A DNA stretch of 64,000 nucleotides from Paenibacillus sp. FSL R5-0517 (GCF_037974355.1 NZ_CP150235.1:3100001-3164000); one strand, 5' to 3'. Shown: positions 1 through 9,280, counted from the stretch's first letter. A program made the numbers and translations. The notes: a model not told the origin generated them from the letters alone.

Positions 1-1
1 T

Positions 2-1120
2 ACGTCCAAAATGGTTTTGCAGATGAAATCGCCTGACACGGCGCCTGATGTTATTGCCGAAGATACATCTATTATCAAATCCGATGCTGCTGCGGGATAT
101 CTGGAGCCGCTGGATACACAGGTTCAGGGCTGGTCCGATTGGGAAGAACACATCATCGACAACCTGAAGGCAGGGGTTACGGGTGAAGATGGCAAGGTAT
201 ACGGTGTTCCGGCTACCTCGGATACACGCGGGATCTGGTACAACAAGGAATTGTTTCAACAGGCAGGTCTGGAAGTTCCATTCAAACCTGCAAGCTGGGC
301 AGAAGTACTCGAAGCAGCACGTACCATCAAGCAAAAACTGCCAGGTGTGACACCGCTTAATATGATCGTGGGCAAAGCAAACGGTGAAGGGGTTACCATG
401 CAGACGCTGGAAATGCTGCTCTATGGTACGGCAGACACATTGTATGACGATACCAGCAAGAAATGGGTCGTGAACAGCCCGGGCCTTCTGGATTCATTCA
501 AATTCATAGATCAAGTGTTCAACACGGATAAAACAGGTCCGACTATGCAGGTCGCCTTGAATGGACAAGCTGGCAGTATTGCATTCCAGCAACAGTTCCC
601 GCAAGACAAACTGGCGATGGCTGTAGATGGTAGCTGGGCAGGTTCGACATGGGCCGAGAACGGTGCTGCTCCAATTGCCAACGTCGAAGAGAAAATAGGT
701 TTTGCGCCATTCCCGACACAAAATGGGGAAGCACCTGGAGCAACGACGATGTCTGGAGGATGGGCTTGGTCCGTTCCTGCACAAGCGAAGAACAAGGAAG
801 AAGCTTGGAAATTTATCGAGTTTCTGATGAATAAGGAAAATGCGACTGCACGCGTAATAGCGGAAGGCAGCCTCAGTCCACGTAATGATTCCACAGAAGT
901 TGAAGGGTATACGGATCGTCCATATACCAAAGAAGCACAGGAACTCTTGAATGTGGCTCACTTCCGTCCGGCGAACGATCAGTATGCAACGGTATCCGCA
1001 CAATTGCAAAGTATCGTAGAGAGTATTGCCTCTGGCAAGCTGACGCCGGAAGACGGAATTACGCAATTGAAGGACAACGTATCCCGCTCCCTTGGCGCGG
1101 ACAGCATCGAAGAGAAATAA
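2..1120 (+). CDS. Carbohydrate ABC transporter solute-binding protein (5' end missing)
   Basis: Reading is open from the window edge, so the signal peptide, lipobox and true start lie upstream; only the last ~372 residues are here. The chain has the look of the extracellular solute-binding protein family 1: an early VPATSDTRGIWYNKELF segment, which in this family lies in the sugar-binding cleft, and a C-terminal helical part with a GGWAWSVPAQAKNKEEAWKFIEFL segment typical of the second lobe. It would capture a sugar or oligosaccharide outside the membrane and hand it to the two permeases that follow. The cognate ATPase is not in the window, as is usual for such importers that share an MsmK/MalK-type ATPase. 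The adjacent alpha-mannosidase suggests a mannose-containing ligand (inference). Confidence 0.9.
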   Translation, partial: TSKMVLQMKSPDTAPDVIAEDTSIIKSDAAAGYLEPLDTQVQGWSDWEEHIIDNLKAGVTGEDGKVYGVPATSDTRGIWYNKELFQQAGLEVPFKPASWAEVLEAARTIKQKLPGVTPLNMIVGKANGEGVTMQTLEMLLYGTADTLYDDTSKKWVVNSPGLLDSFKFIDQVFNTDKTGPTMQVALNGQAGSIAFQQQFPQDKLAMAVDGSWAGSTWAENGAAPIANVEEKIGFAPFPTQNGEAPGATTMSGGWAWSVPAQAKNKEEAWKFIEFLMNKENATARVIAEGSLSPRNDSTEVEGYTDRPYTKEAQELLNVAHFRPANDQYATVSAQLQSIVESIASGKLTPEDGITQLKDNVSRSLGADSIEEK

Positions 1121-1139
1121 GGATATCGATATATTCGGA

Positions 1140-1164
1140 GGGGGAGGAACAATCTCCCCTTTTT
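1140..1164 (+). terminator. Intercistronic hairpin with U-run after the solute-binding gene
   Basis: A GGGGAG arm and a CTCCCC arm around a 7-nt loop are followed by TTTTT. It sits between the binding-protein gene and the first permease, where a partial terminator would raise binding protein relative to permease. Seen directly; effect inferred. Confidence 0.55.
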
Positions 1165-1187
1165 CCGGTTCGAATGGAGAGTGACTT

Positions 1188-2054
1188 ATGAAAAGGAAAG
1201 CACCAGGCTCATTTCTGTTTCTCATGCCTTCCGTACTGTTATTACTCGTGTTTTTCATTGTTCCCATCATTCTGACGATCTGCTTTGCCTTTACGAATAT
1301 GGCTCTGACCGGGGCGGCAGCCAAGAGTCTGGAGTTCGTCGGATTTCAGAATTTCATTAATATGTTCCATGATCCGGACTTCCGCATTAGTGTCTGGCGT
1401 ACGCTGGTCTTTCTCATCTTCTCCGCAGTGATTGGTCAGGTATTGCTTGGGTTCATTCTGGCTCTTCTAATGAAGGAAAAAAATGTGACGTTCCGCCGGG
1501 TCATTGGCATCATCGTCATTGCTGGCTGGGTGACACCCGAGATTGTGGTGGCATTCTGTATGGTTGCCTTTTTCAGTGACAATGGTTCATTGAATCAGAT
1601 TCTTGGCTGGTTTGGGGCGAATCCGATCTCCTGGTTGTTCAGTTTCCCAATGGTGAGTGTCATTATCGCAAATATTTGGCACGGCACAGCCTTTTCGATG
1701 ATGGTCTACCAATCGGCTCTGGATGATATTCCGAAGGAAGTCGAAGAAGCTGCCATTATTGACAGTGCTACAGGGTTCCAGATCGTCAGACACATTACAA
1801 TTCCAATGGTAAAAGGGTCGATCGTGACCAACATGATGTTGGTTACCCTACAGACACTGGGTGTGTTCACGCTGATCTATACGATGACCGGTGGTGGCCC
1901 GGGTACTTCGACACAAACCTTGCCAATCTTCATGTACAACCAGGCCTTTGTGAATTATCAGTTTGGATATGGTACAGCCATTTCGCTGGTTCTGCTGTTC
2001 ATCGGTATCATCGCCAGCCTGTTCTACATGCGATCCATGAAAGTGAAAGTGTAA
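1188..2054 (+). CDS. Carbohydrate ABC transporter permease (MalF/UgpA type)
   Basis: A 288-residue protein with about six hydrophobic membrane segments and the family signature EAA loop (EEAAIIDSATG followed by ITIP, around residues 186-206) that docks onto the ATPase in the cytoplasm. Length is normal for binding-protein-dependent sugar permeases of the MalF/UgpA branch without the long MalF periplasmic loop. It lies 67 bp after the solute-binding protein and 22 bp before the second permease, so the two permeases should form a heterodimeric channel. The start is the ATG preceded by a GGAGAG-type site. Substrate is not readable from the sequence; context suggests mannosides. Confidence 0.93.
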   Translation: MKRKAPGSFLFLMPSVLLLLVFFIVPIILTICFAFTNMALTGAAAKSLEFVGFQNFINMFHDPDFRISVWRTLVFLIFSAVIGQVLLGFILALLMKEKNVTFRRVIGIIVIAGWVTPEIVVAFCMVAFFSDNGSLNQILGWFGANPISWLFSFPMVSVIIANIWHGTAFSMMVYQSALDDIPKEVEEAAIIDSATGFQIVRHITIPMVKGSIVTNMMLVTLQTLGVFTLIYTMTGGGPGTSTQTLPIFMYNQAFVNYQFGYGTAISLVLLFIGIIASLFYMRSMKVKV

Positions 2055-2076
2055 CCATGAAGGAGGTTCGATCCCT

Positions 2077-2901
2077 ATGGTCAAACATGGGCTTCAACGT
2101 AAAATCCAGTACGGGATTCTAGTCTTTCTAGGGCTCTGTTTTTTATTGCCGCTGCTCTGGATCATTTTGGCTTCATTTGATCCGAACGCACAGCAGGGCA
2201 TCAAAATGCCCAGTACCTGGACCATTCAAAATTTCAAGGATGTACTCGGGGATGCGAGCAATCTTCGTTCATTCGGTGTCGGCCTGATTCTGTCGGGAGG
2301 GCAAGCGGTATTGGTTGTTTTGGTATCAGTACTTGCTGCGTATCCTCTGTCCCGTTATGAAATGAGATTTAAAAAGAGCTTCCTGTTATCCATTCTGTTC
2401 ATGACAGCTCTTCCGATTACGGCCGTGATGGTTCCGGTATTTCAAATGTTTCTGTTCTTCAAAATGCAAAATAGCATCATTGCCACCATGCTGTTCCTGA
2501 CCGCATCTTCACTTCCTTACGGTATCTGGATGATGAAAAACTTCATGGATTCGGTGCCCATTGATCTGGAAGAATCGGCATGGATTGATGGCGCGTCCGT
2601 CTGGAATGGCTTGAGACGAATCGTAGCACCATTGATGTTGCCAGGTATTGCAACGATAGCGATATTTACCTTTTCGGGAAGTTGGGGCAACTTCTTCGTG
2701 CCATATATCCTGCTCCAGACACCGGAGAAACTTCCGGCATCGGTCACGATCTATCAATTCTTCGGCAGCCACGGCATGGTTGAATACGGCAGATTGGCTG
2801 CATTTTCACTACTTTATACGATGCCTTCGGTTGTGCTATATATCTTCTCCCAGCGTTACATGTCCAAAGGCTTCAGCATGGGCGGGGCAACCAAAGGTTA
2901 A
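2077..2901 (+). CDS. Carbohydrate ABC transporter permease (MalG/UgpE type)
   Basis: A 274-residue membrane protein with six predicted helices and an EAA loop variant (EESAWIDGASVWNGLRRIV and then P, around residues 165-189). The first Ala of the EAA motif is Ser, a common variation. It would pair with the preceding permease to form the sugar channel. An AAGGAGG-like site (GAAGGAGG) lies 11 nt ahead of the ATG. The stop is 18 bp before the alpha-mannosidase start, so uptake and hydrolysis are very likely co-transcribed. Confidence 0.93.
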   Translation: MVKHGLQRKIQYGILVFLGLCFLLPLLWIILASFDPNAQQGIKMPSTWTIQNFKDVLGDASNLRSFGVGLILSGGQAVLVVLVSVLAAYPLSRYEMRFKKSFLLSILFMTALPITAVMVPVFQMFLFFKMQNSIIATMLFLTASSLPYGIWMMKNFMDSVPIDLEESAWIDGASVWNGLRRIVAPLMLPGIATIAIFTFSGSWGNFFVPYILLQTPEKLPASVTIYQFFGSHGMVEYGRLAAFSLLYTMPSVVLYIFSQRYMSKGFSMGGATKG

Positions 2902-2919
2902 TGACAGGAGGTACGCAAC

Positions 2920-5712
2920 ATGACAACCAAAAAGACGGCACATCTCATCTCGCATACCCATTGGGACCGGGAATGGTATATGCCTTATGAACATCATCAT
3001 GTTCTTCTCATTGAGCTGATGGATAAACTGCTGGACACGCTCGATCAGGACCCGGAATATCGTTATTTCCATCTGGACGGGCAGACGATTATTCGTGAGG
3101 ATTATTTGCAGGTTCGGCCTGAACAACAGGAGAGACTTGACCGCTATATTCGTGAAGGACGGATTCATTTTGGCCCATGGTATGTGTTACAGGATGAGTT
3201 TCTGACCAGCAGCGAGGCCAACTTGCGAAATCTGCTCATCGGTCATCGTGATGCTCGTCCATTCGGTGTGATATCCAAGACGGGGTACTTCCCTGACTCA
3301 TTCGGAAATATGGGACAGGCACCGCAGATTCTGCAACAGGCGGACATTCATAACGCGATCTTCGGGCGCGGGGTAAAGCCTACCGGATTCAATAATGCCG
3401 TGGTTGATGCGGATAGTTACGAATCTCCCTATTCCGAGATGATCTGGCGTTCGCCGGATGGCTCGGAAGTGCTCGGTATTTTGTTCGCGAATTGGTACTG
3501 CAATGGGATGGAAGTTCCGGTTGAACCAGAGAAAGCTCAAGTATACTGGGATAAAAATCTGGAGGATGCCGAGAAATTCGCCTCGACTCCACATCTGTTG
3601 TTCATGAATGGTTGTGATCATCAGCCGATCCAGACGGATCTGCCTGAGGCTTTACGCACGGCGGCTGCGTTGTATCCGGATGTGGAATTTATTCACTCCA
3701 ATTTTGACGATTACATTGAGGCGGTTACGAAAGATGTCCCTGAAAATCTGGCGACCATTGAAGGTGAACTTCGCAGTCAGCATACGGATGGTTGGGGAAC
3801 ACTGGTGAACACGGCATCCGCACGGGTTTATCTGAAACAGTTGAATCAGCAGGGGCAGACGTTGCTCGAAAAAGTAGCTGAACCACTGGCCGCCATGGCC
3901 CATGTAGCCGGGGTTAAAGATTATCCGCATCATCTGTTAACACATGCTTGGAAGATGCTGATGCAGAACCACCCGCATGATAGCATCTGCGGATGCAGTG
4001 TGGATGAGGTTCACCGTGAGATGGTGACCCGCTTCGCCAAGAGCAGACAGCTTGCAGAGAAATTGGTTTCCCAGAGCGCGCAAGCGATTGCTGAATCCAT
4101 TCGTGCGCAACCTGCTGAGGCTTGGGGAGAGGAAGCCGTGCCGTTCACTGTATTCAACACGAGTGGGTGGAATCGAAATGGCATCATGGAGATGGATCTT
4201 ATTGTGGACAAAGCCTTTTTCCCGGAAGGGCCTAATCCTCAGGCACTTGCACAGAAGGTGGAAAAAGATGCACTGCCAGCATATCAACTGGTCGATTCGG
4301 ATGGACACACGTACTCGGCTGAAATCAAGGATCTGGGTGCACATTTCGGTTATGAACTTCCGAAGGATCGCTTCCGACAGCCTTATATGGCTCGTAAAGT
4401 TAGAGTGACTTTCCAGGCGGTGGATGTACCTTCGCTGGGTTATAAGACGTATGCTCTTATTCCAGTTCAGAAGCAAACAGAGATTGCTGAAGTGCCCGCT
4501 ACGAGCGAACTCGTTCAGGTTCAGGGAATGATGATGGAAAACGGTCATTTGCGGGTGACGATTGAAGAGAATGGTACGGCAACGATTGAAGATAAGGTCT
4601 CCGGTGCTGTATACAGGGGCTTGAATTCATATGAAAATACCGGTGATATCGGCAATGAATACGTCTATCGTCAGCCTGACGGAGAGATGACGCTGACCAC
4701 GAAGCATCTGAAGGCAGACCTGCGGATCGTGGAGCAATCTCCGTATCGTGCAGTCATGGAGAGTGTATTACACTGGGACATTCCTGCTGGAGCAGATGAA
4801 CTGTTCGAGCTGGAGAAGCGCCAAATGGTTCCTTTTACAGAACGGAAGGCACAGCGGGTGAAGAACACGGTTCCGCTGGTAATTACGACAACGTATACGC
4901 TGGAAGCAGGCAGTAATATGGTCAAAGTAAAATCTGAATTTAACAATCAGGCCAAGGATCATCGGCTGCGTGCACTCTTTCCATCCGGACTGGTGACAGA
5001 GGAACATTATGCAGATTCCATCTTTGAGGTTGCCAAACGTTCGAACACACCAGCCAAGGAATGGGTGAATCCGAGTAATGCGCAGCATCAGCAAACCTTT
5101 GTACATGTGACGGATGGTGACCGTGGCTTGATGATTGCAAACAAAGGGCTGAATGAATACGAGATTTTACAGCATGAAGAGGGCAGTACGATTGCGGTAA
5201 CGCTGCTGCGTGCTTCCTCGGAACTGGGAGATTGGGGTGTGTTTGAAACACCAGAAGCCCAATGTCTGGGACATCAGAGTGTGGAATATGCGATTATTCC
5301 ATTTGCAGGTGATGCTGCACAGTCGGGAGCATGTGCTTCCGCATATGTGTATCCAATTCCGTGGACGACTGTGCAGCTAGGATCATTAGCACGCACTTTT
5401 GAGTGGGAAGTTCATGCCGGAGCTGATGGGCAGAAGGTGGAGTTGCCTCTGTCGAAGCAATGGTTAGCGTGGAATACACAAAGTTCGTCACTAGCCTTCT
5501 CCACATTGAAGATCGCGGAGGAAACGGGAGACGTGATCGCTCGCTGGTATAATCTGAATACCGAAGCCGCAGAGTTGAACGTTCAGCCTGGATTCGAATG
5601 CGCCTATGTCTATGAGAGCGATGTGCTGGAACGGGTCAAGGACACGTTGGAAGAGGACAGCCAGACGATATCCGGGTTCAAGATTGTTACACAAGGGTAT
5701 GCGTTACGTTGA
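2920..5712 (+). CDS. Alpha-mannosidase, glycoside hydrolase family 38
   Basis: A 930-residue enzyme expected to remove alpha-linked mannose from imported oligosaccharides or mannosyl-glycerate-like compounds in the cytoplasm; there is no signal peptide. The N-terminus carries the GH38 zinc motif HTHWDREW (H14 and D16 match the metal ligands), and GYFPDSFGN holds D126, which matches the catalytic nucleophile/zinc ligand of the family. A second histidine-rich segment (QNHPHDSICGCSVDEVH, about residues 348-364) is the usual helical-domain region that supplies another zinc ligand. The remainder is the long beta-rich C-terminal domain. Length fits bacterial MngB-like enzymes. It closes the importer operon and is followed by a strong terminator. 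Exact substrate is not decided. Confidence 0.93.
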   Translation: MTTKKTAHLISHTHWDREWYMPYEHHHVLLIELMDKLLDTLDQDPEYRYFHLDGQTIIREDYLQVRPEQQERLDRYIREGRIHFGPWYVLQDEFLTSSEANLRNLLIGHRDARPFGVISKTGYFPDSFGNMGQAPQILQQADIHNAIFGRGVKPTGFNNAVVDADSYESPYSEMIWRSPDGSEVLGILFANWYCNGMEVPVEPEKAQVYWDKNLEDAEKFASTPHLLFMNGCDHQPIQTDLPEALRTAAALYPDVEFIHSNFDDYIEAVTKDVPENLATIEGELRSQHTDGWGTLVNTASARVYLKQLNQQGQTLLEKVAEPLAAMAHVAGVKDYPHHLLTHAWKMLMQNHPHDSICGCSVDEVHREMVTRFAKSRQLAEKLVSQSAQAIAESIRAQPAEAWGEEAVPFTVFNTSGWNRNGIMEMDLIVDKAFFPEGPNPQALAQKVEKDALPAYQLVDSDGHTYSAEIKDLGAHFGYELPKDRFRQPYMARKVRVTFQAVDVPSLGYKTYALIPVQKQTEIAEVPATSELVQVQGMMMENGHLRVTIEENGTATIEDKVSGAVYRGLNSYENTGDIGNEYVYRQPDGEMTLTTKHLKADLRIVEQSPYRAVMESVLHWDIPAGADELFELEKRQMVPFTERKAQRVKNTVPLVITTTYTLEAGSNMVKVKSEFNNQAKDHRLRALFPSGLVTEEHYADSIFEVAKRSNTPAKEWVNPSNAQHQQTFVHVTDGDRGLMIANKGLNEYEILQHEEGSTIAVTLLRASSELGDWGVFETPEAQCLGHQSVEYAIIPFAGDAAQSGACASAYVYPIPWTTVQLGSLARTFEWEVHAGADGQKVELPLSKQWLAWNTQSSSLAFSTLKIAEETGDVIARWYNLNTEAAELNVQPGFECAYVYESDVLERVKDTLEEDSQTISGFKIVTQGYALR

Positions 5713-5740
5713 GTTGATGTTTGAACATTATTATCTTAGG

Positions 5741-5776
5741 AACCTCCTGTTCGCGGTAGCGTGGACAGGAGGTTTT
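5741..5776 (+). terminator. Rho-independent terminator of the mannosidase operon
   Basis: Perfect 10-bp inverted repeat AACCTCCTGT / ACAGGAGGTT with a 14-nt loop, ending in a T-rich tract, 28 bp after the mannosidase stop. Confidence 0.85.
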
Positions 5777-5870
5777 GTCATGTGTCCCGTTAAATGCACC
5801 CACACCCAAAGTAATATGGGAAAACCGCATACATACCTAATGATATACGTGTCGTGATTTTATACATTTA

Positions 5871-5899
5871 TTGTCGTGAGTTTCTATTAAAAATACATT
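5871..5899 (+). promoter_or_regulatory. Possible sigma-A promoter
   Basis: TTGTCG and TACATT separated by 17 bp in an AT-rich stretch. It is the best promoter-like pair in the 408-bp gap before the oxidoreductase/AraC cluster, but the -35 is poor and the start would lie about 280 nt upstream of the gene, with the dispersed repeat inside the leader. Confidence 0.3.
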
Positions 5900-5954
5900 A
5901 ACTCTGTGATAACTTATAGATAAATGTCAGAATATTATATAAGATGAATGTAAC

Positions 5955-6144
5955 ATTTACATGTAAACGAAGAGTGCAGAACCAATCTGTAGAAGCGGAG
6001 CGTTCACCTAAAAGCTTTCTGAAAGAAAGCTCCACCGGAAGCATACGCTATCCCCGGATTTTCTCCATTAGGAAAAGATTCAAAAAATACGGGGATAACA
6101 GTGATCTGAAGATGGTACTGCAATCGGAGTGGCTCAGTGTAAAT
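5955..6144 (+). repeat. Dispersed hairpin element, copy A (190 bp)
   Basis: Ends in inverted ATTTACA / TGTAAAT. Inside are nested arms TGCAG-AA-CCA with TGG-TA-CTGCA, and a central TATCCCCG/CGGGGATA stem with flanking ATTTT/AAAAT. The core GAAGCGGAGCGTTC and GGGGATAACAG matches copy B (53340-53488), which is inverted relative to this one. Copy A carries about 39 extra bases (around 6008-6046) that form their own AGCTTTC/GAAAGCT hairpin. No target duplication or transposase is visible. It fills most of the gap between the mannosidase terminator and the next gene. A 77-codon open frame crossing it is not a gene. Confidence 0.8.
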
Positions 6145-6184
6145 TTTACAGGTTCAGCTTATATCCTTTGGAGGTAAAACAACA

Positions 6185-7189
6185 GTGACCATTCGAATTG
6201 GGAAAATTAGCTTGTGGCATGTTCACGCATGGGATTACATCAAGCAGGCACAGGAACATGAGGATACAGTCATCGCAGCGGTGTGGGATGAAGATGCCAA
6301 GCGGGGACAGGAAGCGGCTGAACGTTTAAACGTACCATTCTATGCTTCACTCGAAGATATGCTGGCTAAGGATGACATCGATGCCGTTATTGTAGATGCG
6401 CCAACCCGCATTCATGAAGAGGTGATCACCGCTGCTGCAAAAGCAGGGAAACACATCTTCACGGAGAAAGTTATTGCAGCGACACAAGCGGAATCCAACA
6501 GAATCCTTGATGAGGTAAAGGCAAACAAAGTCAAGATGACAGTCTCCTTACCACGTCTGAATGCAGGGTATACGCTCACGATTCAAGATGTACTTAACCA
6601 GGGATTGCTTGGCAAAGTGACTTATGTTAGAGCACGTTTATCGCATGGTGGAGCGATTTCGAACTGGTTACCTGAACACTTCTATGATCTGAAGGATTGT
6701 CAGGGCGGTGCACTGATTGATCTGGGCTGCCATCCTATGTATCTGGCCAAATTGTTTCTGGGTCAGGAAGTAACAGCGGTTAATGCGAACTTCGGATACA
6801 TTACAGGCAAAGAAGTGGAAGATAATGCAGTTGCAACCTTGTTTACGGATTCCGGAGCAGTTGGTGTTGTTGAAGCTGGTTTTGTGAATAGCCATTCTCC
6901 GTTTACGATTGAGGTTCATGGTACGGAAGGCACCCTTCTCTACGGGACACCTGATGATAAGCTGTTGATTCGTACAAAAGCAGCACAAGGACAGTATGAA
7001 GAATGGACTGAACTTCCTTTGGCAGACAAAAGGGAAAGCGCATTCAATCAATGGGTCACACATATACAACATGATACGGATGCAACGGAAAACGTGCAGA
7101 TCGCTATGGAGCTGACCCGGTTAATGGAAGCCGCGAATCTCTCTAACAAGGAAGGACGCAGAATCACTCTGAGTGAGTTGAAGGGTTAG
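6185..7189 (+). CDS. Gfo/Idh/MocA family NAD(P)-dependent oxidoreductase
   Basis: A 334-residue protein with an N-terminal Rossmann-type fold and the family's EK dipeptide (IFTEK, around residue 95) that in relatives contributes the catalytic lysine and nicotinamide contacts. The C-terminal half has the expected substrate domain, including GGALIDLGCHPMYLAKL with the conserved Asp and His of the family. The nucleotide-binding glycine motif is unusual (GKISLWHVHAW instead of a clear GxGxxG), which occurs in some members. Start is GTG with GGAGG 9 nt upstream. It lies 24 bp ahead of an AraC regulator and with a second family member beyond, suggesting sugar or inositol oxidation under AraC control. 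Substrate unknown. Confidence 0.88.
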   Translation: MTIRIGKISLWHVHAWDYIKQAQEHEDTVIAAVWDEDAKRGQEAAERLNVPFYASLEDMLAKDDIDAVIVDAPTRIHEEVITAAAKAGKHIFTEKVIAATQAESNRILDEVKANKVKMTVSLPRLNAGYTLTIQDVLNQGLLGKVTYVRARLSHGGAISNWLPEHFYDLKDCQGGALIDLGCHPMYLAKLFLGQEVTAVNANFGYITGKEVEDNAVATLFTDSGAVGVVEAGFVNSHSPFTIEVHGTEGTLLYGTPDDKLLIRTKAAQGQYEEWTELPLADKRESAFNQWVTHIQHDTDATENVQIAMELTRLMEAANLSNKEGRRITLSELKG

Positions 7190-7213
7190 GTTTTATAAAG
7201 GAGGTATGCAAAC

Positions 7214-8137
7214 TTGAGCCTGTATCCTTATGAGAAAATGCTTGAACGGCAGGATCTCCTAGAGAGACTGGATATTGCAATGGTGTGGGGACATTATGAG
7301 ATTCGCGTAATGCGATTTCATCTGACTTCTTTTCCAGCGGGCCGAGTTGTGGATTTCCATAATCATGCGGAGTTTGAATTTCATTTTATCCCGAGAGGTA
7401 AAGGTAAGGTTATTCTCGATGACCAGACACATGCACTCTCGGAAGGTATGCTGTATTTGACCGGTCCGGGTGTCGTTCATTATCAGGAGGCGGATGCCAA
7501 AGAGGATATGGATGAACTCTGTCTTCATGTGGATATCGTTCACAAGCCAAGAGAGCATGTCGATCCTTGGGAAGCCGCTGAATCTGAGGAGACGATTGAA
7601 AAGCTGAGAACGCTTCCGCATACCCCGGTGAATGATTATCATCGGGCGATGCAGTGTTTTTTGGAAGCCTATGAGGCATGTGATCAGAAATTATTAGGTT
7701 ATTATACATCGATCAAGCAACTGGTCATTAGCATATTACTCAAAACCGTGCGCGCATACGACACCGGTGGGAATCGACCGGAAGCCCCTGTTCGGGACAT
7801 GTCGGCGTATCGTTATGAGTATGCAGTGCAGTATATGGAGGCGAATCATCCTACAGCAGTCACGCTGGAGCATGTAGCTGAGAAACTTCATATCAGCAGC
7901 AGACAATTGCAGAGAATCTTCTATCAAGTACAGCCTGAGATGCCGTTCAGCCGCGTACTGGAGGATATTCGTCTGCGCGCCGTGTGCCGTAATCTGGAGG
8001 AAAGTAATATATCCATCGAACAGATCGCTCTCGCTTCAGGCTTCAATAATGCCAACTATTTGCATGCTGTATTTCGTAAACGTCTGGGGATGACCCCGTC
8101 GGCTTTTCGTAAAATGAAACAACCAATACTTAAGTGA
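7214..8137 (+). CDS. AraC family transcriptional regulator with cupin sensor domain
   Basis: A 307-residue regulator. The N-terminal third has a cupin-like core (DFHNHAEFEFHFIPRGKGKV, about residues 44-63, then GMLYLTGPGVVHY) that would bind a sugar-type effector. The C-terminal ~90 residues contain two helix-turn-helix units (VTLEHVAEKLHISSRQLQRIF and then IEQIALASGFNNANYLHAVF) and end in the typical GMTPSAFRK. Start is TTG behind a strong AAAGGAGGT site. It is sandwiched between two Gfo/Idh/MocA genes with gaps of 24 and 12 bp and probably regulates this cluster, possibly also the importer upstream. Confidence 0.9.
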   Translation: MSLYPYEKMLERQDLLERLDIAMVWGHYEIRVMRFHLTSFPAGRVVDFHNHAEFEFHFIPRGKGKVILDDQTHALSEGMLYLTGPGVVHYQEADAKEDMDELCLHVDIVHKPREHVDPWEAAESEETIEKLRTLPHTPVNDYHRAMQCFLEAYEACDQKLLGYYTSIKQLVISILLKTVRAYDTGGNRPEAPVRDMSAYRYEYAVQYMEANHPTAVTLEHVAEKLHISSRQLQRIFYQVQPEMPFSRVLEDIRLRAVCRNLEESNISIEQIALASGFNNANYLHAVFRKRLGMTPSAFRKMKQPILK

Positions 8138-8149
8138 GGGTGAATATAT

Positions 8150-9247
8150 ATGAGTAAAGTATATCGTATCGGAATTATTGGCTGTGGTGGAATCGCGAAT
8201 GGTAAACATCTGCCAAGTCTGAGTAAACTGGATAATGTTGAACTGGTGGCTTTCTGCGATATTGTTCAGGAACGTGCAGATGAAGCCAAGCAAAAATATG
8301 GCTCTACAGATGCTGAGGTCTACACAGATTATCAGGAACTGCTCAAGGATGAGTCTCTGGATATTGTGCATGTGCTTACCCCGAATATTTCCCATGCCGA
8401 GATTTCCATTGCTGCCCTGGAAGCGGGCAAACATGTCATGTGTGAGAAACCAATGGCGAAGACGTCTGCTGAAGCACAACTCATGTTGGAAGCGGCAGAA
8501 CGTACCGGTAAGAAACTGACGATTGGATACAACAACCGTTTCAGAGAAGACAGTCAATATTTGAAGAAGGTGTGCGAAGCGGGTGATCTGGGGAATATCT
8601 ATTTTGCCAAAGCACATGCCATTAGACGGAGAGCAGTACCAACCTGGGGTGTTTTCCTGGATGAGGAGAAACAAGGTGGCGGTCCGCTGATTGATATTGG
8701 TACGCACGCACTTGATCTGACGCTCTGGATGATGGATAACTATCAACCAAAGGTTGTACTCGGCACGACCTACCATGAACTCTCGCAACGTGAAAATGCG
8801 GCCAACGCCTGGGGCCCATGGGACCCGAAACAATTCTCCGTAGAAGACTCGGCCTTTGGCATGATTGTGATGGAGAATGGTGCAACGATCATGCTGGAAT
8901 CCAGCTGGGCGCTTAACTCACTGGACGTGGATGAAGCCAAATGCAGCTTGAGCGGAAGCGAAGCGGGTGCGGATATGAAGAACGGACTGCGCATCAATGG
9001 CGAGAAATTCAGCCGTCTATACACCAACGAGATTGAACTGAGTGCAGGCGGGGTAGCATTCTATGATGGCAAGAGTGAGAGCGCACCGGATGTGGAGATG
9101 AGAAAGTGGATCGAAGCGATTGAGAACGATCAGGAGCCAGTCGTTACACCAAAACAAGCGCTCGTTGTATCTCAGATCCTGGAAGCACTCTATGAATCTG
9201 CTCGTACAGGCAAGGCTGTATACTTGAATAACGCTAACGAAGCATAG
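8150..9247 (+). CDS. Gfo/Idh/MocA family NAD(P)-dependent oxidoreductase
   Basis: A 365-residue protein with a classic dinucleotide-binding start (GIIGCGGIANGKHLPSL, residues 8-24), the signature CEKPMAKT (Lys near residue 102) and the substrate-domain motif GGGPLIDIGTHALDL. Such enzymes oxidise or reduce sugars, inositols or amino sugars using NAD(P)H in the cytoplasm. It is only distantly like the 334-residue family member two genes upstream, so the two probably act on successive substrates rather than being recent duplicates (inference). It is the last gene of the unit and is followed by a terminator. Confidence 0.92.
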   Translation: MSKVYRIGIIGCGGIANGKHLPSLSKLDNVELVAFCDIVQERADEAKQKYGSTDAEVYTDYQELLKDESLDIVHVLTPNISHAEISIAALEAGKHVMCEKPMAKTSAEAQLMLEAAERTGKKLTIGYNNRFREDSQYLKKVCEAGDLGNIYFAKAHAIRRRAVPTWGVFLDEEKQGGGPLIDIGTHALDLTLWMMDNYQPKVVLGTTYHELSQRENAANAWGPWDPKQFSVEDSAFGMIVMENGATIMLESSWALNSLDVDEAKCSLSGSEAGADMKNGLRINGEKFSRLYTNEIELSAGGVAFYDGKSESAPDVEMRKWIEAIENDQEPVVTPKQALVVSQILEALYESARTGKAVYLNNANEA

Positions 9248-9280
9248 AACAGAACGAAATACAGAAAGAACAGATTACAG

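Noticed and set aside
494..1324. 276-codon open frame on the minus strand
   Set aside because: Lies over the solute-binding protein and first permease genes; no ribosome site, no family resemblance, composition of a shadow frame.
3937..4548. 203-codon minus-strand frame within the alpha-mannosidase
   Set aside because: Fully inside a clear GH38 gene, Cys/His-rich shadow translation with no start site.
5944..6177. 77-codon frame crossing repeat copy A
   Set aside because: Coincides with the hairpin element and is not preserved as a frame in copy B.
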